Source: Selenomonas sputigena (GTDB lineage Bacteria; Bacillota; Negativicutes; Selenomonadales; Selenomonadaceae). From it: a stretch of DNA of 64,000 bases. Below are positions 49,488 through 58,507 of the stretch, one piece after another. The notes under the pieces were generated by a model. It was not told the DNA's origin and ran no database searches. It saw nothing but the letters and a program-made list of their open reading frames with translations. Where the stretch lies: assembly GCF_026015965.1 (NCBI RefSeq), contig NZ_CP110383.1, positions 1,181,501 to 1,245,500 on the forward strand. Reading direction: 5' to 3'. Each line of letters starts with the position of its first letter. The first letter of the stretch is position 1. A program made the position numbers and the translations under genes.

Positions 49488-50525
49488 TCAACCGCCAACG
49501 AAGATGCGCATGATGTCATTCTTCGTCGCGTAGAGCATCAAGAGCACGAGAAGCGATACACCAAACATCTGCGCGTAGTGCATCGCCTTCGCTGAAAGGG
49601 GCTTGCCGCGCACGGCCTCGACGACGAGCGTCAGGAAGTGACCGCCGTCGAGCGCCGGAATCGGGAACAAGTTGATGATCGCGAGATTGAGGCTCAAGAG
49701 AGCCGTGAGACTCAAAAGCGGCACGACGCCGATCTGCGCCGCCTCGCCTGCGATCTGCGCGACACCGATGGGCCCCGCGAGATCGGCCTGCTGTGCGCCT
49801 GTGACCATCTGCCCGAGCATCGAGAGCATCATCATGAGCGTCGTGCCCGTGCGCGTGACGGCAAGCTCAGCGGCTTCGAAGAAGCCCGGCATGCGCGTCG
49901 TGACGGACGAACTGACGCCGATGAGCGAGCGCTTCTCCTGCGCGTTGTAAGCAGGAATGACGCTCACCGTCTGATGCTCGCCTGCGCGTTCGTACTCGAC
50001 GTGCAGGACCTTGCCGTCCGCGTCCTTAATGAGGCTCGTAATGTCCTGCCACGAGTTCACGGGCGCACCCTCGATGGCGACGATGCGATCGCCCGCAAGG
50101 AGTCCCGCATTGGCAGCAGGATGCCCCGGTACCACCGTGCCGAGCACAGGCTCGCTCGAAGGCGTAGAAACGCCGGCGAAAAAGAAAATGCCGAAGAAAA
50201 GGAAGATCGGCAGGATGAGATTCATGAAAGAGCCGGCAAGGATGACGATCATGCGCGCGGGAATCGACTTCGCGCAATAGCCGCGCTCACCCGCCGTATT
50301 GTTCGCGGCATCCATGCCCGCGATATCGTTGAAGCCGCCCAGCGGAAGCGCACGCAGGGAGTATTCCGTCTCGCCGTGCGTGTACTTGACGATCCTCGGC
50401 CCGAAGCCAATCGCGAAACGATCGACGCGCATATCCGTGAGCTTCGCCGCCACGAAATGCCCGACCTCATGCACGAGGACAAGGATGCCGAAGACGAAAA
50501 TGGATGCTAGAAGCGTTACGACCAT
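49488..50525 (-). CDS. rseP: Site-2 intramembrane zinc metalloprotease
   Basis: The 345-residue M50 protease has HExxH in LVHEVGHFVAAK, a central PDZ domain with PGHPAANAGLLAGDRIVAIEG, and the second metal motif in NLFPIPALDGGHF, with four membrane helices. It would cleave membrane anti-sigma factors or signal-peptide remnants. ATG 50525 begins two bases after the dxr stop. Confidence 0.95.
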   Translation of the reverse strand: MVVTLLASIFVFGILVLVHEVGHFVAAKLTDMRVDRFAIGFGPRIVKYTHGETEYSLRALPLGGFNDIAGMDAANNTAGERGYCAKSIPARMIVILAGSFMNLILPIFLFFGIFFFAGVSTPSSEPVLGTVVPGHPAANAGLLAGDRIVAIEGAPVNSWQDITSLIKDADGKVLHVEYERAGEHQTVSVIPAYNAQEKRSLIGVSSSVTTRMPGFFEAAELAVTRTGTTLMMMLSMLGQMVTGAQQADLAGPIGVAQIAGEAAQIGVVPLLSLTALLSLNLAIINLFPIPALDGGHFLTLVVEAVRGKPLSAKAMHYAQMFGVSLLVLLMLYATKNDIMRIFVGG

Positions 50526-50526
50526 C

Positions 50527-51684
50527 TCAACCCCCTATTTCCTGCAGGAAGCCCTGCGCCACGCGCCGCGCCTCGCCATCGGCGGCGAAGAGATCGTCCA
50601 GCGTCGGCGCCTTCTGCACGGCGCACTTCTCCATCGTGCGCTCGATGATCGCATAGATGTCGAGGAAGTGGATTCTCCCCGCCAGGAATGCCGCGACGGC
50701 CACCTCGTTCGCTGCGTTCATGATGCACGGCATCGTGCCGCCCGCACGCCCCGCCTCGTAGGCGAGAGGAAGTCCGCGAAACGTCGCTGTGTCGGGCTTT
50801 TCAAAAGAAAGATGCGCGAGCTTGGAAAAGTCCAACCGCTCAAAAGTCGAAGACTGACGCTTCGGATACGTCAGCGCGTACTGGATCGGCAGGCGCATGT
50901 CGGCCGGTCCGATCTGTGCTATGACGGCGCCGTCCTTGAAGCCAACCATCGAATGGATGATGCTCTCAGGATGGACGACGACCTCGATCGCATCGTATGG
51001 CGCATCGTAGAGCCAATGCGCCTCGATGACCTCAAGCCCCTTATTGACGAGCGTAGCAGAGTCGATCGTGATTTTCTGCCCCATCTGCCACGTCGGGTGC
51101 GCAAGGCACTCCTCGACCGTCGCCTTCTTGAGCGCGTCCTGCGTCTTTCCTCGGAAGGGGCCGCCCGAAGCCGTGAGGATGATGCGCTCGACGCATCTTG
51201 CCTCCTCGCCCTGCAGGCACTGAAAGAGCGCCGAGTGCTCGCTGTCGACGGGCAGGATCGCCGCGCCCATCTCACGCGCCTTCGCCATGACGAGTTCGCC
51301 CGCGACGACGAGCGTCTCCTTGTTCGCGAGCGCGATATCCTTCCTCGCTTCGAGCGCCTTCATCGTCGGTGCAAGCCCCGCAAACCCCATCATGCTCGTG
51401 ACGACGATGTCCGCCGCCGGATATGCCGCCGCCTCGATGAAGGCGTCGCGACCACCTTCGATGCGCGTCTTGCCGCCGTACCGCGCCTGGAGCCTCGCCG
51501 CCGCCGCCTCATCGGCAAGCACGGCAAGCTCAGGGGAGAGCGCTTCGATCTGCTTCTCCAACAATTCGTCGCTAGCGTTCGCCGCGAGCACGGAAACAGT
51601 AAAAAGCTCCGGATGTGCAAGCGCCACATCAACCGTCTGGCGTCCAATCGAACCCGTAGAACCCAAAATTGCAATATTCTTCAT
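50527..51684 (-). CDS. dxr: 1-deoxy-D-xylulose 5-phosphate reductoisomerase
   Basis: The 385-residue NADPH enzyme makes MEP in isoprenoid synthesis. The nucleotide motif is ILGSTGSIGRQTVDV and the metal/substrate region is LPVDSEHSALFQCLQG, then LTASGGPFRG. ATG 51684 follows CAGGAG. It is translationally close to cdsA (three bases) and rseP. Confidence 0.96.
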   Translation of the reverse strand: MKNIAILGSTGSIGRQTVDVALAHPELFTVSVLAANASDELLEKQIEALSPELAVLADEAAAARLQARYGGKTRIEGGRDAFIEAAAYPAADIVVTSMMGFAGLAPTMKALEARKDIALANKETLVVAGELVMAKAREMGAAILPVDSEHSALFQCLQGEEARCVERIILTASGGPFRGKTQDALKKATVEECLAHPTWQMGQKITIDSATLVNKGLEVIEAHWLYDAPYDAIEVVVHPESIIHSMVGFKDGAVIAQIGPADMRLPIQYALTYPKRQSSTFERLDFSKLAHLSFEKPDTATFRGLPLAYEAGRAGGTMPCIMNAANEVAVAAFLAGRIHFLDIYAIIERTMEKCAVQKAPTLDDLFAADGEARRVAQGFLQEIGG

Positions 51685-51687
51685 ACA

Positions 51688-52527
51688 TCAAACTCCTGCC
51701 AAGCCGAAGACCTGAATAAAATAATAGACGAAAGGCGCTGTGAACATCACGCTGTCAAAACGGTCGAGGACGCCGCCGTGCCCCGGGATGAGACGCCCCG
51801 AATCCTTGACGCCCGCATAGCGCTTGATGACGGATTCGGCGAGATCGCCGACCGTTGCCACGAGCGCGAGAAGCACACCGAGCAGCGCCATCAACGGCAC
51901 GGAAAAGCCAAGAGCACAGCCGAGCGCCGCGACGACTGCCGTCGTGCCGACAAGGCCGCCAAGAAATCCTTCGACCGTCTTCTTCGGACTGATTGCGGGG
52001 CACAGTTTACGCCTGCCGAAGAACGAGCCGGCGAAGTAAGCGAACGTGTCGCTCGACCATGTGCCGAGGAACATGATCCAAAGGAACGCGCAGCCAAGCG
52101 TCATATCGCCGGCGGGCGTTGCGAGAACGACATCCTGCGCCAGGAAGCGCAGCAGGATCAGATGCGCGAAAGAAAAGCCGACATAGACGATCCCCGCGAT
52201 GGAAAAGCAAGCCTGATCGACGGCAAAAGCCTCATGGCGAAAGACAGCCTCGGCAAAAACGAGGAGCACAGCAAACGTCGCGATTGCGACGAGCCACGCG
52301 CTTCCCCACAGCCAGGCGGCAGTGCCGAAGAGCGAGATGGCGACGAAGCCGACGAGCCTCGCGAGCGGCATTCCCAGATGGTCGAACGCCGACGCATACT
52401 CATGCCATGCGGCAAACGAAAGCGCGATGGCAAAAACGGCATAGAGCCAGCCTCCCTGCATAATGACGAAGGCTGCGAGCGCTATGCCGACAACGCCCGT
52501 GATAATCCTTGTAAGCAAATCAAGCAC
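51688..52527 (-). CDS. cdsA: Phosphatidate cytidylyltransferase
   Basis: The 279-residue membrane enzyme makes CDP-diacylglycerol for phospholipids. Eight or so hydrophobic segments and the family signature DSGRLIPGHGGVLDRFDS near residue 240 are clear. GTG 52527 is given as start; TTG 52518, which is better placed behind GAGGTG, is an alternative that is three residues shorter. Confidence 0.95.
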   Translation of the reverse strand: MLDLLTRIITGVVGIALAAFVIMQGGWLYAVFAIALSFAAWHEYASAFDHLGMPLARLVGFVAISLFGTAAWLWGSAWLVAIATFAVLLVFAEAVFRHEAFAVDQACFSIAGIVYVGFSFAHLILLRFLAQDVVLATPAGDMTLGCAFLWIMFLGTWSSDTFAYFAGSFFGRRKLCPAISPKKTVEGFLGGLVGTTAVVAALGCALGFSVPLMALLGVLLALVATVGDLAESVIKRYAGVKDSGRLIPGHGGVLDRFDSVMFTAPFVYYFIQVFGLAGV

Positions 52528-52548
52528 CTCTTTGTTGGAGCAATCTTT

Positions 52549-53325
52549 TTATTTCCCCTTAATTCCGCCAAAGCGCCGCTCGCGGCTCGCGTAGTCGCGA
52601 AGTGCCTCCATGAAGCATTCAGGCTTGAAATCCGGCCAATTCGTCTCCGTGAACCAGAACTCCGCATACGCCGCCTGCCACAACAGGAAATTGCTCAGGC
52701 GCATGTCGCCGCTCGTGCGGATGACAAGGTCAACGGGCGGCAATTCCTTCGTATCGAGCGACGCCTGAAAAAGCTCTGGCGTGATTTCCTCCGGCGAAAG
52801 CTCTCCCGCCTGTACCTTCTCAGCCAGCCCCTGCACGACGCGGCAAATCTCGTCCTGCCCGCCGTAGTTGACAGCGACGCAGAAGTGCACGCCCGTATTG
52901 TTCTTCATCAGTTCTTCGGCATGACGCACGCGCCGAATCAGCTCGGGCGTCAATTCATCGACGCGTCCGATGAAGCGGATGCGCACATTTTTCTCGTGCA
53001 TCTCTCTTTCTTCCTTATCGAGATACTCAGAAAAGAGCCGCATGAGGAAGTCGACCTCGTCATGCGGCCTCTTCCAGTTTTCCGTGGAAAACGCATAGAC
53101 CGTCAGAACTTCCAGCTTCAAATCGATCGCCGTATCCAAGATATCATGCAGCGTATCTACGCCCGCGCGATGACCGACTGTGCGCAAGAATCCCTGTCCC
53201 TTCGCCCAACGTCCGTTGCCGTCCATGATGACGGCAACATGGCGCGGCAGGCGCGAGCGCTCGATATCGACAGGAGTCACTTCATTCTTCTTTGTTGCGG
53301 ACTTGCCAAAAATCTTCTTCCACAT
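52549..53325 (-). CDS. uppS: Undecaprenyl diphosphate synthase
   Basis: The 258-residue cis-prenyltransferase builds the C55 carrier lipid for cell-wall synthesis. IMDGNGRWAKGQG, HRAGVDTL, YAFSTENWKRP and RTSGDMRLSNFLLWQ are the conserved blocks. ATG 53325 is the first gene after the promoter region at 53391-53422, heading the operon that also supplies its isoprenoid precursors (dxr, ispG). Confidence 0.96.
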   Translation of the reverse strand: MWKKIFGKSATKKNEVTPVDIERSRLPRHVAVIMDGNGRWAKGQGFLRTVGHRAGVDTLHDILDTAIDLKLEVLTVYAFSTENWKRPHDEVDFLMRLFSEYLDKEEREMHEKNVRIRFIGRVDELTPELIRRVRHAEELMKNNTGVHFCVAVNYGGQDEICRVVQGLAEKVQAGELSPEEITPELFQASLDTKELPPVDLVIRTSGDMRLSNFLLWQAAYAEFWFTETNWPDFKPECFMEALRDYASRERRFGGIKGK

Positions 53326-53390
53326 ATACGCTCCCCTTACCAGTCATGGGTTCTCATCATGTCCACATTTTTATTACAGAGATCTCACGA

Positions 53391-53422
53391 AATCATTATA
53401 GCATGGAATCATTATAGCATGG
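53391..53422 (-). promoter_or_regulatory. Tandem duplicated extended -10 promoter of the uppS operon
   Basis: On the minus strand CCATGCTATAATGATT occurs twice in perfect tandem (53407-53422 and 53391-53406). Each copy carries TGCTATAAT. The upstream copy has TGGATA 17 bases before it (53434-53439) as a possible -35; the downstream copy has none that is convincing. Confidence 0.65.
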
Positions 53423-53767
53423 AAAAAGAAGCATATCCATAGTATATTTTAGCAGCTGTCAGCGAAGGGATGCAACCAATGAGATCACGATGTTATCGTT
53501 TGCGCTTGACAACAGAAAACAGACACGAAAATCTAATTCCAACTCCGTCGATGTACCTGTTCCCAGCTTTTTGAGGTTCTCTGGGAAGGCTCTGTTACGT
53601 GCGCCCTTTTCTGAGCGTCTGTACGATTTCATTTCCATATTATCAAGTTTCTATCGCACAGAACAAAGCATCTGCCCAACGATTCTTTCTTCCGCACTCT
53701 ATCCCTTTCCGCCTTCCTATGGTATGATGAGAAAAACCGTGTATACCCTCGAACAAAGGAGGATGTC
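53423..53767. other. Intergenic region between uppS and the Fur-family gene
   Basis: I see no gene here. Near the right end TGGTATGAT (53720-53728) is an extended -10 for the plus-strand regulator gene, without a clear -35. The remainder is AT-richer than the surroundings and shows no strong hairpin or repeat. Confidence 0.5.
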
Positions 53768-54196
53768 ATGACTGAAGATCATCTGGAACTCCTGCGCTCC
53801 AAAGGCTACAAACTGACCCCGCAGCGGCGCGCCGTCCTCGACGCCTTCCATGAATGCGATCCCTTCCCCACGGCGCAGCAGCTTCTTGCCGCCGTGCGCA
53901 AGAAGCATTCCAATGTTTCCCTCGATACGATCTATCGCAACCTCGCGCTCCTCTCGAATCTCGGCGTTATTCACGAAATCTACCGCGCAGCGGGAAACGT
54001 CTACGAGATCGTCGAGCCAGGTCATCACCATCACCACCTCGTCTGTACGGAATGCGGCAAAACGGAATGCATCGACATCTGTCCCATGCAGGAAGCCTAC
54101 ACGAAGGAAGCCGAAGCAAGAGGCTTCCTCATCACGGGACACATCTTTGAATTCTACGGCATCTGCCAAGAGTGCCGTGAAAAGAAAGGCCTTTGA
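53768..54196 (+). CDS. Fur-family metal regulator, probably Zur
   Basis: The 142-residue protein has the winged-helix DNA-binding half (KLTPQRRAVLDAF, VSLDTIYRNLALLSNLGVIHEI) and the metal half: HHHHHLVCTECGK, then GICQECREKKGL for the structural zinc. Family members sense Fe, Zn, Mn or peroxide. The zinc-type binding protein 126 bases downstream, with a palindrome at its promoter, suggests Zur. ATG 53768 follows AAAGGAGG. Confidence 0.9.
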   Translation: MTEDHLELLRSKGYKLTPQRRAVLDAFHECDPFPTAQQLLAAVRKKHSNVSLDTIYRNLALLSNLGVIHEIYRAAGNVYEIVEPGHHHHHLVCTECGKTECIDICPMQEAYTKEAEARGFLITGHIFEFYGICQECREKKGL

Positions 54197-54223
54197 ATCC
54201 CTCTTTCCAACAAAAAATAAGCT

Positions 54224-54271
54224 TGTCAAATGAAATCTCCTGTGCTATTCTATCAAATAGTAAAATTACTA
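54224..54271 (+). promoter_or_regulatory. Promoter and palindromic operator candidate of the ZnuA-like gene
   Basis: TTGTCA (54224-54229) and TATTCT (54246-54251) are 16 bases apart with TGC as extended -10. Seven bases on, TAGTAAAATTACTA (54258-54271) is a perfect palindrome (six-base arms, two-base centre) at the expected start of transcription. The adjacent Fur-family gene is the natural candidate to bind it. Confidence 0.6.
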
Positions 54272-54321
54272 CTCGCGGGAAATCGTTCATGACGTTTCCC
54301 CATGCACAGGAGGTCATCATT

Positions 54322-55221
54322 TTGAAACGCAAAAACATGCTCTTTTGCCTTCTCGCCTCTCTCTGCCTGCTCCTCACGGGATGCGGCAGCACGAACACGG
54401 CGGGAGGCGGCAAGGACGGATCTTTCCACATCGTCACGTCCTTCTACCCCATGTACGTCGCCACCATCAACATCACGCAGGGCGTCGACGGCGTGACCGT
54501 CACCAACATGACGAAGCCGCAGACAGGCTGCCTGCACGACTACCAGCTCATGACCGAGGACATGAAGACGCTCGAAAAGGCCGATGCCTTCGTCATCAAC
54601 GGCGCAGGCATGGAGAGCTTCCTCGACAAGGTCGTCGAGCAGCAGAAGAACCTCAAGATCATCGACGCCTCCAAGGGCATCGAGCTTCTGAAAGACGACG
54701 ATGAGGAAAATCCGCACGTTTGGCTCAGCGTCACCGACGCCATCCTGCAAGTGAAGAACATCGCCGAGCAGCTCAAGGCAGCCGACCCCAAGCACGCCGA
54801 CGCCTATGAGAAGAACGCTGCCGCCTACATCAAGAAACTCGAAGCGCTCAAGGCCGAGATGCACGCCGAACTCGACACGGTGCCGAACAAGGACATCGTG
54901 ACCTTCCACGAAGCCTTCCCCTACTTCGCCAAGGAATTCGGCCTCAACATCATCAGCGTCGTCGAGCGCGAGCCGGGCACCGAGCCGACGCCCGCCGAGC
55001 TGCAGGCGACGATCGAACAGGTCAAGAAACTGCCCGTCAAGGTTCTCTTCACCGAGCCGCAGTACTCGCCAAGCGCCGCTGAAACCATCGCGCGCGAGAC
55101 AGGCGCGAAGATCTACACGCTCGATCCCGTCGTCACAGGCGAGGCGAACGAGCAAGCGCTCAACGCCTACATCGACACCATGAAGAAGAACATGGAAACG
55201 CTGAAGACGGCGCTACAGTAA
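54322..55221 (+). CDS. znuA: ZnuA/AdcA-type zinc or manganese ABC binding lipoprotein
   Basis: The 299-residue protein starts at TTG 54322 with CAGGAGG in front and has a lipoprotein signal with lipobox LLTGC. Metal ligands of the cluster A-I fold are likely in TGCLHDYQLM, ENPHVWLS, TFHEAFPYFAKEFGL and the aspartate in YTLDPVV. The long His-rich loop typical of zinc-specific ZnuA is missing, so manganese cannot be excluded. No permease or ATPase follows; a terminator does. Confidence 0.9.
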   Translation: MKRKNMLFCLLASLCLLLTGCGSTNTAGGGKDGSFHIVTSFYPMYVATINITQGVDGVTVTNMTKPQTGCLHDYQLMTEDMKTLEKADAFVINGAGMESFLDKVVEQQKNLKIIDASKGIELLKDDDEENPHVWLSVTDAILQVKNIAEQLKAADPKHADAYEKNAAAYIKKLEALKAEMHAELDTVPNKDIVTFHEAFPYFAKEFGLNIISVVEREPGTEPTPAELQATIEQVKKLPVKVLFTEPQYSPSAAETIARETGAKIYTLDPVVTGEANEQALNAYIDTMKKNMETLKTALQ

Positions 55222-55267
55222 GCCTGCCGCTGCGGGAGAAGAAGCCCGACTTCACGAACTTTCCCGA

Positions 55268-55315
55268 AAAGAAAGCGGATGCACCTCGAAGCCATCGAGC
55301 TGCATCCGCTTTTTC
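55268..55315 (+). terminator. Intrinsic terminator after znuA
   Basis: AAAGCGGATGCA (55272-55283) pairs with TGCATCCGCTTT (55301-55312), with an inner TCGA pairing and a T tract. Confidence 0.85.
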
Positions 55316-55390
55316 CATCTGGAAAAAATCCAAGATTCTTGTATAATGGTGATACTGCTGAATGAATTTTGACACATGAGGTGTTTTGTG

Positions 55391-56371
55391 ATGGATGTAC
55401 GCGACGATTTCCTGCTCGCCAAGAACCAGCAGGTCGAGCAGAACGAGAAACTTTCCGCCAAGAGCAAGCGGCGCATGCAGAAGAGCAAATCGTTCAATAC
55501 GATCAAATCATACGCGAGCGATTGGAACGATTTCGCCGACTGGTGCGAGCATCACCAGACTGCTTCCCTGCCCGCAGAGCCCGAGACCATCGTCAACTAC
55601 ATCAATGACCTCGCGGACAATGCGAAGGCGAACACGGTCTCGCGCCGCGTCACCGCCATCTCGGAGAACCACATCGCCGCCGGCTACAAGCGCGACAATC
55701 CCGCCCACTCGGGACTCGTGCGAAACGCCATGTCAGCCATCCGCAGGGAGAAGGGAACTTTCCAGCACGGCAAGGCGCCGATCCTCCTGGAGACGCTCTA
55801 TCTGATCGCCGACGGCTTCGGCACGGACGAGGCCTCGATTCGTGACAAGGCGCTGCTCCTCCTCGGCTTTGCAGGAGCGTTCCGCCGCTCGGAACTCGTC
55901 GCGCTCACGGTCGAGGATGTCAGCTTCTCCGCCGAAGGCATGGTCGTCTTCATCGGCAAATCGAAGGGCGACCAACTCGGCAAGGGAAGCTATATTGGCA
56001 TTCCCTATGCGCCCGACAAGGAAATCTGCGCCGTTCGTGCGCTGCGTGCGTGGCTCTCCCTCAGCGGCATCAAAAAAGGGCCGCTCTTCCGCCCCTTCAA
56101 GCGCAATCATGAACTGCGCGATACGCAGCTTTCGGACAAGTCCGTGGCGCTCATCGTCAAGAAGTACATCAAAAAAGCCGGCCTCAGCGAGGAGGATTTT
56201 GCCGGGCACAGCCTGCGCCGAGGCTTCGCGACGAGCGCCGCGCAGCACGATGTCGACGCCTTGACCATCATGCGCCAGACGCGCCACAAATCGGAGAAGA
56301 TGGTGCACCGCTACATTGAGCAGGGAAACATCTTCAAGGACAATCCGCTCGCTCGCATGTACGGCAAATGA
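55391..56371 (+). CDS. Tyrosine recombinase (phage-integrase family), orphan
   Basis: The 326-residue protein has an N-terminal SAM-like DNA-binding domain (about 30-120) and a C-terminal catalytic domain. Catalytic residues are visible: R165 in GAFRRSELVAL, the lysine in FIGKSKGDQLG, HSLRRGFAT, TRHKS and the tyrosine in VHRYIEQGN. I chose ATG 55391, with GAGGTG eight bases before; an ATG five codons upstream is possible. It is boxed between two terminators and no phage, transposon or partner gene is near. Function could be dimer resolution, inversion or a relic of an element. Confidence 0.88.
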   Translation: MDVRDDFLLAKNQQVEQNEKLSAKSKRRMQKSKSFNTIKSYASDWNDFADWCEHHQTASLPAEPETIVNYINDLADNAKANTVSRRVTAISENHIAAGYKRDNPAHSGLVRNAMSAIRREKGTFQHGKAPILLETLYLIADGFGTDEASIRDKALLLLGFAGAFRRSELVALTVEDVSFSAEGMVVFIGKSKGDQLGKGSYIGIPYAPDKEICAVRALRAWLSLSGIKKGPLFRPFKRNHELRDTQLSDKSVALIVKKYIKKAGLSEEDFAGHSLRRGFATSAAQHDVDALTIMRQTRHKSEKMVHRYIEQGNIFKDNPLARMYGK

Positions 56372-56410
56372 GGAACAAGCGCGATACAAGGCGATGCTGT
56401 GACCGATACG

Positions 56411-56469
56411 ATACAAAAAAGAGAAGGGGCCGCAGGCGAAAACGCTGCGGCCTCTTCTCTTTTTTGTAT
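56411..56469. terminator. Bidirectional intrinsic terminator
   Basis: A long palindrome (AAAAAAGAGAAGGGGCCGCAG and its near-complement around GCGAAAACGC) has A and T tracts on both ends. It separates the recombinase from pyrR, which converge on it. Confidence 0.9.
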
Positions 56470-56476
56470 GCAGATG

Positions 56477-57073
<597 letters not shown>

Positions 57074-57108
57074 TCAACTGCCTTGCCTTCTCCATGTGTT
57101 CAGCCGCT

Positions 57109-58014
57109 TCAGCGCCCTCGCCGCAAGGCATCAAGGATCGCTTTCATATCCTCGGGCATTTCTGCCGCGAATGTCATGCGCTCTTTCGTGCGCGGATGCG
57201 TGAACGAAAGCTCGCAGGAATGAAGCGCCTGCCCCGCTATATCGGGCGTCTTCCTGCCGTATTTCGGATCGCCGAGCAGCGGATGGCCGATATAGGCCAT
57301 GTGGACGCGAATCTGGTGCGTGCGCCCTGTCTTCAAGCGGCACTCGACAAGCGTGTGCGCAGGGAAGCGCTCGACGACGCGAAAGAGCGTCGTCGCTTCC
57401 TTGCCGCCCGGCACGACCGCCATCTTCTTGCGCTCTGTCGGATGGCGGCCGATCGGCGCACGAATCTCGCCCCTGTCCTCGGCAATCGTGCCGCAGACGA
57501 TCGCCCGATAGATGCGCTGCGCCGTCTTCTCCCGAATCTGCTCGGCGAGGTCGACATGCGCCCGATCGTTCTTCGCCGCCATCATGACGCCCGACGTATC
57601 CTTGTCGAGCCGATGCACGATGCCCGGCCGTATGACGCCGTTGATGCCCGACAAGTCCTCGCAGTGATGGAGCAGCGCATTGACGAGCGTGCCGTCCGCT
57701 GCTCCCGCCGCCGGATGGACAACCATGCCGCGCGCCTTGTTGATGACGATGACGTCCGAATCCTCGTAGAGGATGTCCAAGGGGATGTCTTCCGGCAGGA
57801 TCTCCAACTCCTGCGCTTCGGGAAGTTCCATCTCCACGGCATCCCCTTCGCGCAGCTTGGCGTTCGCCTTCGCCGTCCTACCGTTGACGAGGACGCAGCC
57901 GCTTTCGATCAGCTTTTGGATATGGGAGCGCGAAACCTCCAGTTCCCTGCTGGCGAGAAAGCGGTCGAGACGTTCTCCCGCAGCCCCTTCGTCGACTATC
58001 AGCCGTTCCTTCAT
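57109..58014 (-). CDS. rluD: 23S rRNA pseudouridine synthase (RluD family)
   Basis: The 301-residue protein has an N-terminal S4 domain (LDRFLASRELEVSRSHIQKL), the catalytic motif VHRLDKDTSGVMMAAKN, and TGRTHQIRVHMAYIGHPLLGD. ATG 58014 begins almost directly after the lspA stop. Its place behind lspA is the standard Firmicute order. A paralogue lies at 29652-30557. Confidence 0.95.
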   Translation of the reverse strand: MKERLIVDEGAAGERLDRFLASRELEVSRSHIQKLIESGCVLVNGRTAKANAKLREGDAVEMELPEAQELEILPEDIPLDILYEDSDVIVINKARGMVVHPAAGAADGTLVNALLHHCEDLSGINGVIRPGIVHRLDKDTSGVMMAAKNDRAHVDLAEQIREKTAQRIYRAIVCGTIAEDRGEIRAPIGRHPTERKKMAVVPGGKEATTLFRVVERFPAHTLVECRLKTGRTHQIRVHMAYIGHPLLGDPKYGRKTPDIAGQALHSCELSFTHPRTKERMTFAAEMPEDMKAILDALRRGR

Positions 58015-58015
58015 G

Positions 58016-58462
58016 TCAAGCGTCCTCCGCAGGGTGCATCTTGAAGAGGATGGCGTAGATGATGGCCGCGACGCCGACGACGATGGCGATGTCCGCGATA
58101 TTGAAGACCGGCCATATACGGAAATCAAAGAAGTCGATGACATGCCCGAAGCGCACGCGGTCGATCAGATTGCCCAGGGCGCCGCCGAGCAGGAGTGCCG
58201 TGCCGCAGCGAAAGATGCGGCACTGGCGGCGGATGTAGGGCGAGAAAAGGCCGCCCAAGATGACGATGACGATGCCCATGACGATAAAAAAAGAGCGCTG
58301 ATGGGCGAGGATGCCGAAGGCAGCGCCGGGATTCAAAACGAACGTGATATGAAAGACATCTTGTATGACGGGGATTGACATTCCCGGAAACATCTCATGG
58401 GCGACAAGGAATTTCACGACTTGATCCAAGACTACGATGCAAATGCTCAAAAAAATCGGCAC
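58016..58462 (-). CDS. lspA: Lipoprotein signal peptidase
   Basis: The 148-residue inner-membrane aspartic protease cleaves diacylated prolipoproteins. It has four hydrophobic helices, NPGAAFGIL, GNLIDRVRFGHVIDFFDF and NIADIAIVVG with the catalytic aspartates. The start is GTG 58462 behind GAGGCGG. It acts after Lgt (33858-34673). Confidence 0.95.
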   Translation of the reverse strand: MPIFLSICIVVLDQVVKFLVAHEMFPGMSIPVIQDVFHITFVLNPGAAFGILAHQRSFFIVMGIVIVILGGLFSPYIRRQCRIFRCGTALLLGGALGNLIDRVRFGHVIDFFDFRIWPVFNIADIAIVVGVAAIIYAILFKMHPAEDA

Positions 58463-58507
58463 GAGAACCGCCTCAGTCCTTTCTCTTAGAGAAACCTCGT
58501 TTCGTCA

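Noticed and set aside
50299-53442. Plus-strand open frame of 1047 codons
   Set aside because: It runs antisense across rseP, dxr, cdsA and uppS, all well conserved. Its arginine- and histidine-rich translation has no motifs and is a by-product of high GC content.
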